A DNA stretch of 64,000 bases from Paenibacillus luteus. GTDB lineage: Bacteria; Bacillota; Bacilli; Paenibacillales; Paenibacillaceae. Below are positions 52,564 to 61,991 of the stretch, piece by piece (position 1 is the first letter of the stretch; each line of letters begins with the position of its first letter). The stretch covers positions 1 to 64,000 of the forward strand of contig NZ_SKCD01000020.1 of assembly GCF_006542765.1 (NCBI RefSeq), read 5' to 3'. The translations under genes and the position numbers were made by a program. The notes beneath the pieces were generated by a model that had not been told where the DNA came from, searched no databases, and saw only the letters and a list, made by a program, of their open reading frames with translations.

Positions 52564-53272
52564 GCGAGGCTGTCCAATCGGCAATGACATCCCCGTATTG
52601 GGCAAGCGCAGCTGCCCCATCTGGGCGCAGGCTGTATTTGCCCCGACCAATGCGGTCGAACCAGCCGTAATAATTGTTGCGCATGGTTTCGCCGCTGCGG
52701 CTGTAGCCCGTGATTGCTGCTACTTCGCGCGGGGCAAGTGGGCCGTAGTTGTGAAGCACATAAGCGCAGCGCAGAGCCTTCTCGCGGTATGCGGTAACCA
52801 GCTTGCGTCCGGTGCTGCCGCCTACGTTGTAGTCACCGCTGCGCTCCCTAAATTCGGTAAGCAGCTGGGACTGTTTTTTCCTTCTGACCCCGCGCTGAGG
52901 GGGATCACCTGCCTGACATAGCAGCTCGATGACCGGCGGCTTGGTTTTATAGAACGTAACCGTCATAAATCCAAGCCCCAGCATCCGGCACAGCTCGGTC
53001 AAATCGCCAAACCGTTGGTTGTGAGCGCCGCTTTTTTTACGGTTTCGTTCCACGGCAAGCACGACATGGTTATTTATGCGGAGACGTTCAACCCCTTGCA
53101 ACAGCAAGGCAAGGTTGAACGTTTTTTTCATTTCTACAATAACGGTATCGGCTTGTTCGGGATGAATAGCCACTAAATCACAGTGGAGAACTTCGCTTTT
53201 TACCGTATAGCCGAGCTGCTCGTAGTATTTTTTGATTGGATGATAAAGCTCCTCTTCTCGCGCAACTGCCAC
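52547..53272 (-). CDS. DUF2161-type protein, PD-(D/E)XK nuclease-like fold
   Basis: 241 aa. An N-terminal domain shows YEQLGYTVKSEVLHCDLVAI then TVIVEMKKTF, i.e. the D...ExK arrangement of PD-(D/E)XK phosphodiesterases. The C-terminal part (about 160-225) is a winged-helix-like segment (PLAPREVAAITGYSRSGETM, YYGWFDRIGRGKYSLRPDG). DUF2161 proteins are uncharacterised; DNA binding or cleavage is inference. It is convergent with the aminotransferase gene. Confidence 0.75.
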   Translation of the reverse strand: MAVAREEELYHPIKKYYEQLGYTVKSEVLHCDLVAIHPEQADTVIVEMKKTFNLALLLQGVERLRINNHVVLAVERNRKKSGAHNQRFGDLTELCRMLGLGFMTVTFYKTKPPVIELLCQAGDPPQRGVRRKKQSQLLTEFRERSGDYNVGGSTGRKLVTAYREKALRCAYVLHNYGPLAPREVAAITGYSRSGETMRNNYYGWFDRIGRGKYSLRPDGAAALAQYGDVIADWTASLSSAP

Positions 53273-53513
53273 TTCAGATTACTCCTTCCCATTTCCGCTT
53301 TACGATGCTTTTGTTCCCATTATAGCAAAGGATTCCATAAGCTTGTCGTAATTTGATGGATGATGGACAAAAATAGTGTGCAATTATCTTCCCGAATAAG
53401 CATAGGATTGTTATATCTCAATAAAAGTTGGCACCACTCGATAGAGCGTCTAGAGACAAATCCCGGGCGTCGAATGATTAGTGGAATGCGGAAGCGATGG
53501 GAGGAGGCACGGT

Positions 53514-55409
53514 ATGGACATTTTCAAGCGAATATCGGAGTATCAGGCTGAGAGCGAGAAGCTTGCTTGGACAGGAACATTCAAGGAGTACATTGAATTG
53601 CTGAGGAAGGACCCGTCCCCGGCCATGACAGCACATTCACGCGTTTATGAAATGATTGAATCTCATGGGGTGCAAGACGTTGGGGGTCAAAAGCAGTATA
53701 AATTTTTTGACCAGGAGATCTTTGGGCTCGATCGTGCGATTGAGAAGCTGGTGGAAGAGTATTTCCATTCATCGGCTCGCAGGCTTGAGGTCCGCAAGCG
53801 GATTCTTCTATTGATGGGACCCGTCAGCGGGGGCAAGTCAACCATTGTGACGATGCTCAAAAAAGGGCTGGAGCGTTTCTCCAGAACGGAGCGAGGAGCC
53901 GTTTATGCGATTAAAGGCTGCCCGATGCATGAGGACCCCTCGCATCTCATTCCCCATGAGCTTCGTTCTGATATTGAGAAGGAGCTTGGCGTTCGAATTG
54001 AAGGCAACCTGTGCCCATCGTGCCAAATGAGGCTGCAAACGGAATATGCCGGCGATATTGAGAATGTGCTCGTGGAACGCGTATTTATTTCAGAGGATAA
54101 TCGAGTCGGGATTGGTACATTCAGTCCATCTGACCCTAAATCGCAGGACATTGCCGACTTGACAGGCAGCATCGATTTCTCGACGATTACCGAATTCGGC
54201 TCTGAATCAGATCCACGCGCCTATCGGTTTGATGGTGAGCTGAATAAAGCCAACCGCGGGTTGATGGAGTTTCAGGAAATGCTGAAGTGTGACGAGAAGT
54301 TTCTGTGGAACCTGCTTTCATTGACGCAGGAAGGCAACTTTAAGGCCGGAAGATTCGCTTTAATATCCGCTGATGAGCTGATTATCGCTCACACGAATGA
54401 ATCCGAGTACAAATCGTTTATCAGCAATAAGAAAAACGAAGCTCTTCATTCCAGAATGATCGTAATGCCGGTACCCTACAACCTCAAAGTATCTGATGAG
54501 GAGAAAATCTACAAGAAGCTGATCGCACAGAGTGACATGCGCCATATTCATATTGCTCCGCATGCACTGCGGGCGGCGGCGATCTTCTCCATTCTTACGA
54601 GGCTCAAGGAGACGAAGAAGCAGGGCATGGATCTGGTGAAGAAGATGCGGATGTACGACGGTGAAGAAATAGAGGGCTTCAAGGAAGCGGACTTGAAGGA
54701 GATGCAAAATGAATACCTAGAGGAAGGGATGACGGGCATCGATCCCCGCTATGTCATTAACCGGATCTCTAGCGCCTTGATCAAGCAGGATACACAATGC
54801 ATTAATGCGCTTGACGTACTGCGTGCACTTAAGGAAGGACTTGATAGCCACCCTTCCATCACGAAAGAAGAACGTGAGCGGTACTTAAATTTCATTTCGG
54901 TTGCGCGCAAGGAATATGATTTATTAGCGAAGAAGGAAATTCAAAAGGCGTTTGTCTATTCATATGAGGAATCTGCCCGCACGCTGTTTGAAAACTATTT
55001 GGACAATATCGAATCCTACTGCAATTGGGCTAAAATCAAAGATCCGCTGACGGGCGAGGAGATGGACCCGGATGAGCGTCTCATGCGCTCGATTGAAGAG
55101 CAAATTGGCGTATCTGAAAATGCGAAAAAAGCATTCCGCGAGGAAATTCTGATTCGCATATCGTCGTACTCGCGCAAAGGGAAAAAATTTGATTTTACGA
55201 GCCATGAGCGGCTGCGTGAAGCCGTTGAGAAGAAGCTGTTCGCAGACTTGAAGGATATCGTGAAGATTACGACCTCTACGAAGACGCCGGACGAGAGCCA
55301 ATTGAAACGGATCAATGAGGTCACAAAGCGGCTTATGGACGATCACAAATATTGCTCTGTCTGCTCCAACGAGCTGCTTCGTTATGTGGGCAGCCTGCTT
55401 AATCGTTAA
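53514..55409 (+). CDS. prkA: PrkA-family serine protein kinase / AAA protein
   Basis: 631 aa. N-terminal PrkA AAA domain with Walker A GPVSGGKST near residue 100, a Cys pair in GNLCPSCQMR, and GLMEFQEMLKCDEKFLWNLL as the Walker B/sensor region. The C-terminal PrkA domain ends with YCSVCSNELLRYVGSLL. In B. subtilis PrkA is made in the mother cell (sigma-E) and has been described both as a kinase and as a AAA protease. The ribosome site is GGGAGGAGG before ATG 53514. The yhbH/spoVR partners often found beside it are absent here. Confidence 0.93.
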   Translation: MDIFKRISEYQAESEKLAWTGTFKEYIELLRKDPSPAMTAHSRVYEMIESHGVQDVGGQKQYKFFDQEIFGLDRAIEKLVEEYFHSSARRLEVRKRILLLMGPVSGGKSTIVTMLKKGLERFSRTERGAVYAIKGCPMHEDPSHLIPHELRSDIEKELGVRIEGNLCPSCQMRLQTEYAGDIENVLVERVFISEDNRVGIGTFSPSDPKSQDIADLTGSIDFSTITEFGSESDPRAYRFDGELNKANRGLMEFQEMLKCDEKFLWNLLSLTQEGNFKAGRFALISADELIIAHTNESEYKSFISNKKNEALHSRMIVMPVPYNLKVSDEEKIYKKLIAQSDMRHIHIAPHALRAAAIFSILTRLKETKKQGMDLVKKMRMYDGEEIEGFKEADLKEMQNEYLEEGMTGIDPRYVINRISSALIKQDTQCINALDVLRALKEGLDSHPSITKEERERYLNFISVARKEYDLLAKKEIQKAFVYSYEESARTLFENYLDNIESYCNWAKIKDPLTGEEMDPDERLMRSIEEQIGVSENAKKAFREEILIRISSYSRKGKKFDFTSHERLREAVEKKLFADLKDIVKITTSTKTPDESQLKRINEVTKRLMDDHKYCSVCSNELLRYVGSLLNR

Positions 55410-55429
55410 TTTCCCGGCTTGGGTATTGG

Positions 55430-55463
55430 AAAAGCTGATAGACAATCGTCTATCGGCTTTTCT
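55430..55463 (+). terminator. Terminator of prkA
   Basis: AAAAGCTGATAGAC-AATC-GTCTATCGGCTTTT. Confidence 0.85.
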
Positions 55464-55520
55464 GTAATGCTCCCAGGTTTAAAATAAATTTATCAGGACC
55501 ATACTGATTTGTGTATGTTT

Positions 55521-55531
55521 TCCGATATAAT
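55521..55531 (+). promoter_or_regulatory. Sigma-D-like -10 element before the HemAT-like gene
   Basis: TCCGATAT (55521-55528) is one base from the sigma-D -10 GCCGATAT, overlapping a TATAAT at 55526. No good TAAA -35 is found at the expected distance, so sigma factor use is uncertain. Confidence 0.35.
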
Positions 55532-55543
55532 AGGTGGTAGTGG

Positions 55544-56578
55544 ATGACTATTACACCGAAGGAGTCGGACGAGTTGATTAATGTATCAGCAGAACGCAAG
55601 AAACAGCTTGAGTATACAGGCATTACGGATCAGGATTTGATTCTTCTGGCACAATATAAGCCTATTTTTCAAAAAATCGTCGATGAAGTCGTTGACCGTT
55701 TTTATGATAGCATCGGGCAGCAGCAGGAGCTCGTTGCTTTGATTTCGAAGTTCAGCACAATTGAACGCCTGAAGGAAACACAGAGGTGGTACTACATATC
55801 GCTGACCGAGGGGGTCATCGATCAAGCGTATATTGATAATCGAATAAAGATTGGCGCCGTCCATTCCAATATCGGATTGACAACGGATTGGTATCTGGGT
55901 GCTTATATGACATATTTGGATATTTCAACATTAGTGCTTCAACGCGTTATTCCCGAGCACTGGCAGGAAGTCGTGCATGTATTGACGAAATTGTTTAATC
56001 TGGATTCCCAGTTCGTTCTCGAAGCTTACAATCAGCATGAGCAGTTGAGAATCCAAGAGCTTGCAGACAATCGTTCAGCGATGCTGACTACGGTTACCGG
56101 CGCGGTTCAGGAGCTTGCGTCGCTTATGTTTGAATTGGACGAGGGGGCGCAATCTATTGCGGCTACCGCAATTTCAACCTCGCAATCGCAGGATAAGACG
56201 CATACACTATTGGGAGAGCTTCGCGAGGAGCTTGACGGCATTAATGAAATGGGTACGTTGATTCGCGGGCTTTCGGACCAGACACATCTGCTCGGACTGA
56301 ATGCCGCTATTGAAGCAGCAAGAGCCGGCGAGCATGGACGCGGATTCGAGGTTGTTGCGAATGAAGTACGCAAACTGGCCACTTCCTCTCGAAATGCGCT
56401 TGAAGGGATACAGTCGAAGCTTGAAGAGATTGACAAGAAACTGTCTGCTGTTCGCCAAGAATCCGAACAAACCTCAGTGGAAGCGCGCAATCAGGCCGCC
56501 CGTTCCCAAGAATTGGCCTCATTTGTGCATATGGTCGATAAGGTTACCAAAGATTTACAGAAATTAAACCAATCCTAG
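55544..56578 (+). CDS. hemAT: HemAT-like globin-coupled aerotaxis sensor
   Basis: 344 aa. Residues 1-175 are a sensor globin (protoglobin fold); His107 in [20 protein letters not shown] is the proximal heme ligand. Residues 180-344 form an MCP signalling hairpin with tip [20 protein letters not shown], then [17 protein letters not shown]. It is shorter than B. subtilis HemAT (432 aa), lacking several heptads and the far C-terminus. It should sense oxygen and signal to CheA. AGGTGG lies before the ATG. Single gene between terminators. Confidence 0.88.
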   Translation: MTITPKESDELINVSAERKKQLEYTGITDQDLILLAQYKPIFQKIVDEVVDRFYDSIGQQQELVALISKFSTIERLKETQRWYYISLTEGVIDQAYIDNRIKIGAVHSNIGLTTDWYLGAYMTYLDISTLVLQRVIPEHWQEVVHVLTKLFNLDSQFVLEAYNQHEQLRIQELADNRSAMLTTVTGAVQELASLMFELDEGAQSIAATAISTSQSQDKTHTLLGELREELDGINEMGTLIRGLSDQTHLLGLNAAIEAARAGEHGRGFEVVANEVRKLATSSRNALEGIQSKLEEIDKKLSAVRQESEQTSVEARNQAARSQELASFVHMVDKVTKDLQKLNQS

Positions 56579-56595
56579 TATCATACGCAGCTCAG

Positions 56596-56634
56596 AAAAA
56601 GCAGGAATTCTCTCAACCGAGGGTTCCTGCTTTC
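56596..56634 (+). terminator. Terminator of the HemAT-like gene
   Basis: AAAGCAGGAA...TTCCTGCTTT; T-tail short. Confidence 0.7.
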
Positions 56635-56646
56635 GCGTTATATAAG

Positions 56647-56675
56647 TTGACACAATTTTCAGTTTTTAGTATGAT
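56647..56675 (+). promoter_or_regulatory. Promoter of the ATP-grasp/alpha-E/transglutaminase operon
   Basis: TTGACA (56647-56652), 17 bases, TATGAT (56670-56675), a near-consensus promoter. The leader to ATG 56806 is about 125 bases and AT-rich. Confidence 0.8.
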
Positions 56676-56805
56676 AATCCTAACATTAAGATGCAATTCT
56701 GTTATAAATGTTAAGTTTTTTGACATAATTATAACATATTTGATCGAATGTTCACCCAGCTCGTACCAAATTGGTGCAGCGCCCATCATGAAGGAGGCGG
56801 TTGTC

Positions 56806-58263
56806 ATGTCGACGGCCAAACAGTCGCAATCGCAATATTATGATTCTCAAACCTTTTACGATGAGATGTTCGAAAAGGATTTTTCCGTTCGGGCTCATTA
56901 TGACAGCGTCCATCGTTTATTTGGGAGAATCAAACCGGCAGAGCTTGCGATTCGTCAAAATGCGATTAACCAAAGGATGATGGAGGAGGGCATCACGTTT
57001 ACGCTTTACAGCGAGGCGCAAAACGAGCCTTTGGAGAGGACGATTCCGTTCGATTATATTCCTCGTGTCATTCCGAGGCATGAATGGGAAGTTGTTGACC
57101 GGGGAGTGAGACAGCGGATCCGCGCATTGAACGCTTTCATTCATGATGTTTACCATGGTCAGAAGATCGTGGCAGACGGCATCATTCCTCGGAGGATGAT
57201 TGTGTCGAATACTTATTTTCGTCCAGAAATGGCTGGTCTACATGTACCTGGCGGTGTATATATTACAGCATCGGGCATTGATTTAATCCGCGACGAAAAA
57301 GGCAGGTACTACGTGCTGGAGGACAATTTGCGTTCGCCCTCAGGATTCTCTTACTTATTTAAAGGCAGGACGCTGATGAGCGAGCTCTTCCACGACCTTT
57401 ATTTGTCTAGCTCGGTTCAAAGCATAGATCGGAGCTTGAACTGCTTCCTTAGTTCGCTCCGTGCCCTTTCCCCTAACGGCAAACGTGATCCGTTAATCGT
57501 TCTGCTTACGCCAGGCGCTTTCAACTCCGCTTATTACGAGCATACTTTCTTGGCGCAGCAAATGGGCATTCATCTTGTGGAAGGCAGGGATCTTGTTTAC
57601 AAGGACCACAAAATTTATTTGCGTGATTTACGCGGCCTTCGCCAGGTGGATGTGATCTATCGCCGCATTGACGATGATTTTCTTGATCCACTTGCCTTCC
57701 AGCCAGATTCGGTGTTAGGCGTTCCCGGCTTGATGAATGCTTACCGTGCAGGCAACGTTGCGATAGCCAATGCGCCAGGCACCGGTGTAGCTGACGACAA
57801 AGCGGTTTATGCATACGTCCCAGATATGATCCGTTACTATTTGGGTGAAGAGCCGCTCCTCCACAATGTGCCTACCTATATTTTATCGCGCAAGGAAGAG
57901 CGTGAATATGTGCTTGAACATCTAGATCAGCTCGTGGTGAAGGAAACCTCCCTCTCGGGCGGCTACGGTATGCTAATCGGCCCAAGTGCTACAAAAAGCG
58001 AAATTCAGGCGTTTGCTGAAGCGATCAAACGCGAGCCGGAACGCTACATCGCGCAAACGACGATGAAGCTCTCGCGCGCGCCGGTCATGGTGGATGGGGG
58101 CATGACGCCCCGCCATATTGATTTGCGAGCCTTTGCATTGATGGGAGAAGAGACGCATGTCATTCCGGGAGGTTTAACGCGTGTAGCCATGCAGGAGGGC
58201 TCACTCGTGGTCAATTCTTCACAGGGCGGCGGAGTCAAGGATACGTGGGTCCTTAATCGATAA
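56806..58263 (+). CDS. Circularly permuted ATP-grasp protein (DUF404/DUF407)
   Basis: 485 aa. Matches the family paired with alpha-E proteins: FDYIPRVIPRHEWE and RGVRQRIRALNAFIHDVYHG near residues 80-120, GVYITASGIDLIRDEKGRYY (about 150), VLEDNLRSPSGFSYL (ATP/Mg segment, about 170), VVKETSLSGGYGMLIGP (about 380) and the end GGGVKDTWVL. Relatives are predicted carboxylate-amine ligases that make or tag peptides; no substrate is proven. ATG 56806 with AAGGAGGCG nearby; the longer in-frame start at 56647 would begin inside the promoter. Confidence 0.9.
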   Translation: MSTAKQSQSQYYDSQTFYDEMFEKDFSVRAHYDSVHRLFGRIKPAELAIRQNAINQRMMEEGITFTLYSEAQNEPLERTIPFDYIPRVIPRHEWEVVDRGVRQRIRALNAFIHDVYHGQKIVADGIIPRRMIVSNTYFRPEMAGLHVPGGVYITASGIDLIRDEKGRYYVLEDNLRSPSGFSYLFKGRTLMSELFHDLYLSSSVQSIDRSLNCFLSSLRALSPNGKRDPLIVLLTPGAFNSAYYEHTFLAQQMGIHLVEGRDLVYKDHKIYLRDLRGLRQVDVIYRRIDDDFLDPLAFQPDSVLGVPGLMNAYRAGNVAIANAPGTGVADDKAVYAYVPDMIRYYLGEEPLLHNVPTYILSRKEEREYVLEHLDQLVVKETSLSGGYGMLIGPSATKSEIQAFAEAIKREPERYIAQTTMKLSRAPVMVDGGMTPRHIDLRAFALMGEETHVIPGGLTRVAMQEGSLVVNSSQGGGVKDTWVLNR

Positions 58264-58282
58264 ATAATTTGGAGGGAATGCG

Positions 58283-59278
58283 ATGCTGAACCGCAATGCA
58301 GAGGCATTATTTTGGATTGGTCGTTATATGGAGCGTGCTGAAAATCATGCCAGGCTCATTGATGTTCACTATCATTTGCAGGTAGATGAGGATACGACTG
58401 GTGCGGAGGGAAAACAGGGAACCGAAACGACCGAGTCCTATTCCAAATGGGCGAGAATCGTTGATGCGCTGGGCAGCCGCGAGGCCTATGAACAGCAGTA
58501 CGGCAGCTATAACGAGAGGGATGTGTTGTTCTACACCACGCTTGATCGCGATAATGCGAATTCGCTGGTCTCCTGTGTTAGCCATGCCCGCGGCAACCTG
58601 CGTACGCTGCGTGAGAAGGTGCCGAGTGAAATGTGGGACGCAACGAATGGGTTTTATTTATGGCTGCGCGAGAAACAACCGGATGACCTGCTGCGCGAAT
58701 CCCCGCATATCTTTTTTGGGCGGATCAAGGAATGGACAGCGTTGTTTCAAGGCGTCAGCCAATCAGTCATGCCAAGGGAAAACGAATGGCATTTTATTGA
58801 GTGCGGCCGGTTTCTAGAACGTTCAGAGAATACGCTGCGCATTATCAAAGCGGTCGGAAACGCAGCCAGCGGAGAAGGGTTCAACAACGCCAATGCTTAC
58901 TCCTATTTGCAGGCTGTACTGCGCTCTGTTAGCGGCTATCAAGCGTTTCGCCGTTATTATGCGGATGGCATTTCGGTGGAATCGATTATTGAATTTGTTG
59001 TCCTCAATGACGCATTTCCACGCTCCCTCCATTTCGCGCTGCATTCCTTGGATGACCATATGCGGGATATCGAGCTGCAGGACAAACAGCTGCGGACAGC
59101 ACATGAGCGTGTGCTTCGTCAGGTTGGAAAGGTGAAGGCAGACCTCGCTTGCTTGGAACGAGAAGATATGGTCATTGACCGGAGCGGGACTATCGTGGCG
59201 CATCTGCTTGATGCTTGCCAACAGCTTGGGATGGCGTTTGCGAAAACCTTTTTTCGCATGGGGGAGGCAAGCGCATGA
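58283..59278 (+). CDS. Alpha-E domain protein (DUF403)
   Basis: 331 aa, all-helical. LNRNAEALFWIGRYMERAEN at the start is the family signature (normally LSRxAxxLYWMGRYxERAE). EWHFIECGRFLERSENTLRI repeats a similar Glu/Arg pattern near residue 170. Alpha-E proteins always travel with the ATP-grasp partner; their role is unknown. GGAGGG before the ATG, 19 bases after the ATP-grasp gene. Its TGA overlaps the next gene's ATG. Confidence 0.9.
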   Translation: MLNRNAEALFWIGRYMERAENHARLIDVHYHLQVDEDTTGAEGKQGTETTESYSKWARIVDALGSREAYEQQYGSYNERDVLFYTTLDRDNANSLVSCVSHARGNLRTLREKVPSEMWDATNGFYLWLREKQPDDLLRESPHIFFGRIKEWTALFQGVSQSVMPRENEWHFIECGRFLERSENTLRIIKAVGNAASGEGFNNANAYSYLQAVLRSVSGYQAFRRYYADGISVESIIEFVVLNDAFPRSLHFALHSLDDHMRDIELQDKQLRTAHERVLRQVGKVKADLACLEREDMVIDRSGTIVAHLLDACQQLGMAFAKTFFRMGEASA

Positions 59279-60165
59279 AGCTGAGCATTTCTCATGTGAC
59301 GCAATACGAATACGCAGAGACGGTTACGGACAGTGTCAATGAAATTAGGCTCACACCTAGCACTAATGAACGGCAATCTTGCTATCAACAAGCCATTTCT
59401 ATTGAGCCTAATGCTTCATTATTTACGTATGAGGATTATTTCGGCAATCGAGTCCATGCCTTCTCCGTCAACGGTCCTCACAAGCGGCTGACCATTCGAA
59501 CTCAAATGACGGTAGTCACGAAGCAGGCGCCTTCTTCAGAGGAGCGGGCGCAGTATTTGAGCAAGCGACCTGTTGGGCAGGCGTGGGGCTGGTTGAGAAC
59601 GGAGGATGCGGCAAACCGATTTACGGAGTTCTTGCTTACGACGGAATATACGGCCGTGACCGAAGAGGTTGAGCGCTTCGCCCGTGAGATTGACGAGTCA
59701 AGCGGGACGGGGCCTTCCAGTGTGTTGGACTGGCTTAGTGCACTATCAACGAAAATTCGTACGGAGTTCATTTATGATCCTGAAGCGACGGACGTGAAGA
59801 CGCGGGCATCGGATATGTTTCTTAGTAAAAGGGGCGTATGCCAGGACTTTGCGCATCTGATGATTGCCAGCTGTAGAGCCTTCGGCATTCCTTCGAGATA
59901 CGTAAGCGGTTATCACTTTGTTGGTGATTTGCAGGGAGGCAGCGCAGACTTTGAACAGGCTTCCCACGCCTGGGTAGAAGCATTCGTGCCTGGACTCGGC
60001 TGGTGCAGCTTTGACCCGACAAATATGGATCCCGTGGGTGAGCGCTACGTAAAACTTGGGCACGGACGTGATTATAAGGACATTGTGCCCGTAAAGGGTG
60101 TCTACCGAGGTACTGGCGAGCAAATCCTGCATGTGACGGTCGACGTACGCAATGTTGAGGATTGA
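59275..60165 (+). CDS. Transglutaminase-like cysteine protease family protein
   Basis: 296 aa. An N-terminal beta domain (MKLSISHVTQYEYAETVTDS) is followed by the papain-like core. The core has Cys in KRGVCQDFAHLMI, His in ASHAWVEAFVPGLGW and Asp in FDPTN: the complete triad. Probably a peptidase or amidase acting on the product of the ATP-grasp enzyme. ATG 59275 overlaps the alpha-E stop (ATGA), so translation is coupled. Intracellular: no signal peptide. Confidence 0.9.
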   Translation: MKLSISHVTQYEYAETVTDSVNEIRLTPSTNERQSCYQQAISIEPNASLFTYEDYFGNRVHAFSVNGPHKRLTIRTQMTVVTKQAPSSEERAQYLSKRPVGQAWGWLRTEDAANRFTEFLLTTEYTAVTEEVERFAREIDESSGTGPSSVLDWLSALSTKIRTEFIYDPEATDVKTRASDMFLSKRGVCQDFAHLMIASCRAFGIPSRYVSGYHFVGDLQGGSADFEQASHAWVEAFVPGLGWCSFDPTNMDPVGERYVKLGHGRDYKDIVPVKGVYRGTGEQILHVTVDVRNVED

Positions 60166-60191
60166 GAATGGAATAGTTGAGCATCCAAAGG

Positions 60192-60227
60192 ACAGTGAGT
60201 CGCGAACAGCGACTTGCTGTTTTTTTG
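60192..60227 (+). terminator. Terminator of the ATP-grasp operon
   Basis: CAGTGAGTCGC...GCGACTTGCTG with a GAACA loop, then seven T. Its left side (GAGCATCCAAAGGAC, 60178-60192) resembles the second hairpin of the dispersed repeat at 35741 and 47761. Confidence 0.85.
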
Positions 60228-60383
60228 CGTAAAATATAGTCTTGCTCCCTTTAGCAGAAGGAGTCCCATTTAAAGCTACTTTTACCACGTATCAATGCTT
60301 TGGCAATGCAGAACTTAACACTACGATACATTGGGTTTTCTTTTGTGTTTATGATTTCATGCAGAAGGGAGCGTAGAGCCGAT

Positions 60384-61238
60384 ATGAATGCTGTTTACCG
60401 AGCAGGGCTTGTTCTTTGTTTGTTTTGCCTTTTGATTGTCAGTGCCTCAAGCGTTTCAGCAACAACAACTTCCTTTGATTATAAGGATAGGGTAGCCGTA
60501 TTGATGTACCATCATGTTCACGACAAAGATACGAGCTCTTCGACCATTTCCCCTATGCAGTTTCGGGACCAGCTCGTTTTTTTGAGAAGCAGGGGTTATC
60601 AATTTATAACTTTGGAGCAATTGCGACGTTTTTTGGCAGGCGGAAAAGTGCCGAACAATGCCGTTCTGCTTACCTTTGATGATGGGTATAAAAGTTTTCA
60701 TACATTTGCATACCCCATATTAAAGGATCTTGAGATACCAGCTGTCAATTTCTCAATAACGGATTATTTTAAGAAGAAATCGCCTCAAATTCCTCATTTA
60801 TCTTACCAGGAAATTAAGGAAATGATGGGTCACTCCCCAGCGATTGACATTCAGTGTCATACAAATCAATTGCATAGAAAAATAGGAGAGAAAAGTGCTT
60901 TCACTTATATCGACAAAAAGATGGGCTTAAAAAAAGGTGAATTGACTCTTCAATCCTTGGTTTATGATGATACTTCTGCTTGCTTGAAGGTACTAAAGGG
61001 TGCCGGAGTTGCAAAACCCGATGCCATTAGCTATCCCTTTGGCATTTATTCGCGGGACTCGTTTCCTGTCTTGCTTAAATCAGGGGTGCGTTATGGCTTT
61101 ACTACAAAACCTGCATTGATAAAAAAAGGAATGAATATGCTGGAGTTACCTCGAATAAATGCGGGCAGCCCGGGCATCACTCCGATGCAGCTCCATGCTG
61201 CCATAAAAAAAGCGAGGCACTTGCGCATCAGAAGATAA
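60384..61238 (+). CDS. Secreted polysaccharide deacetylase (NodB family)
   Basis: 284 aa. A signal peptide or N-terminal anchor (GLVLCLFCLLIVSASSVSAT) is followed by VLMYHHVHD. The NodB metal motifs are LLTFDDGYKSF (catalytic and metal Asp) and CHTNQLH (two His), with YPFGIYSRDSF downstream. It removes acetyl groups from a surface sugar polymer or peptidoglycan. ATG 60384 is chosen (GAAGGGAG upstream); the earlier in-frame ATGs have no ribosome site. Confidence 0.87.
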   Translation: MNAVYRAGLVLCLFCLLIVSASSVSATTTSFDYKDRVAVLMYHHVHDKDTSSSTISPMQFRDQLVFLRSRGYQFITLEQLRRFLAGGKVPNNAVLLTFDDGYKSFHTFAYPILKDLEIPAVNFSITDYFKKKSPQIPHLSYQEIKEMMGHSPAIDIQCHTNQLHRKIGEKSAFTYIDKKMGLKKGELTLQSLVYDDTSACLKVLKGAGVAKPDAISYPFGIYSRDSFPVLLKSGVRYGFTTKPALIKKGMNMLELPRINAGSPGITPMQLHAAIKKARHLRIRR

Positions 61239-61251
61239 TATCTTTTTCCAT

Positions 61252-61280
61252 GTATGATTGACCTTGTTTAGCACACCTTA
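61252..61280 (+). promoter_or_regulatory. Sigma-G-like promoter of the YhcN-type gene
   Basis: GTATG (61252-61256), 17 bases, CACCTTA (61274-61280), one mismatch to the CATNHTA -10. Confidence 0.5.
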
Positions 61281-61307
61281 TAAGCATCAAACAGGAGGTG
61301 CTTTGAA

Positions 61308-61982
61308 GTGAAAAAACAATTAAAACCCGTTATAACATCTTTAATGGTTGTAGCAATTGGCTTTTCCATGTCCGCGTGTAGTCAAAACCATACCGTGAAG
61401 CAGCAATCCATGAAAGCCAAAAACGAAATGCATCGCATTGAATCCAAAGCGGTGCCATATGGTACCAATATGACGGATCGTCGAATGAATGAGATGGATT
61501 ACCGTACACGTAATTCGACGTATAACGGCATGGACAATATGACTGGCAATAACCGTACGTACAACAATATGAACAATGGTACTGGCGTGGATAATATGAT
61601 GGAAAATCGAATGGGCAACTCTACCTATAACCGAATGCACGGCATGAATACGAAGCAAAGCGCCGATCAATTGGCTAGCCGCGCAAGAAGTGTCAGCGGA
61701 GTGAAAATGGCAACTGTTGTTGTGCATAACAATGAAGCGATCGTAGGCCTTGATATTGATAATAAAGGTAAAAAAGCAATCATTGAGAAGCAGGTTTATG
61801 CTGCTTTAAAGGGACAATATCCAGCTTATAGCATTCATGTGACCTCTGATCATGGGATGCATCAAAAAATTCAAAAGATGAACGCCGGAATGACAGGCGC
61901 CCATCCGATTAAAACGTTAGCCAATGATGTTGCGATTATGATTCGTGACATTGGCAATGCGGTAACCGCTCCGCTCCGTTAA
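61308..61982 (+). CDS. YhcN/YlaJ-family spore lipoprotein
   Basis: 224 aa. Signal peptide with lipobox MSAC (Cys24). Residues 45-115 are a low-complexity Asn/Met/Thr/Tyr/Gly-rich linker with imperfect NxMxN repeats. The C-terminal YhcN domain (about 118-195) has SADQLASRARSVSGVKMATV and YPAYSIHVTSD. Relatives sit in the inner spore membrane and affect germination. GTG start at 61308, AGGAGGTG seven bases upstream. A sigma-G-like promoter supports forespore expression. Confidence 0.85.
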   Translation: MKKQLKPVITSLMVVAIGFSMSACSQNHTVKQQSMKAKNEMHRIESKAVPYGTNMTDRRMNEMDYRTRNSTYNGMDNMTGNNRTYNNMNNGTGVDNMMENRMGNSTYNRMHGMNTKQSADQLASRARSVSGVKMATVVVHNNEAIVGLDIDNKGKKAIIEKQVYAALKGQYPAYSIHVTSDHGMHQKIQKMNAGMTGAHPIKTLANDVAIMIRDIGNAVTAPLR

Positions 61983-61991
61983 ACATCTCTA

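Noticed and set aside
53380-53410. Sigma-E promoter before prkA
   Set aside because: CATAGGAT resembles the -10 but the -35 match is poor; too weak to list although prkA is sigma-E controlled in B. subtilis.
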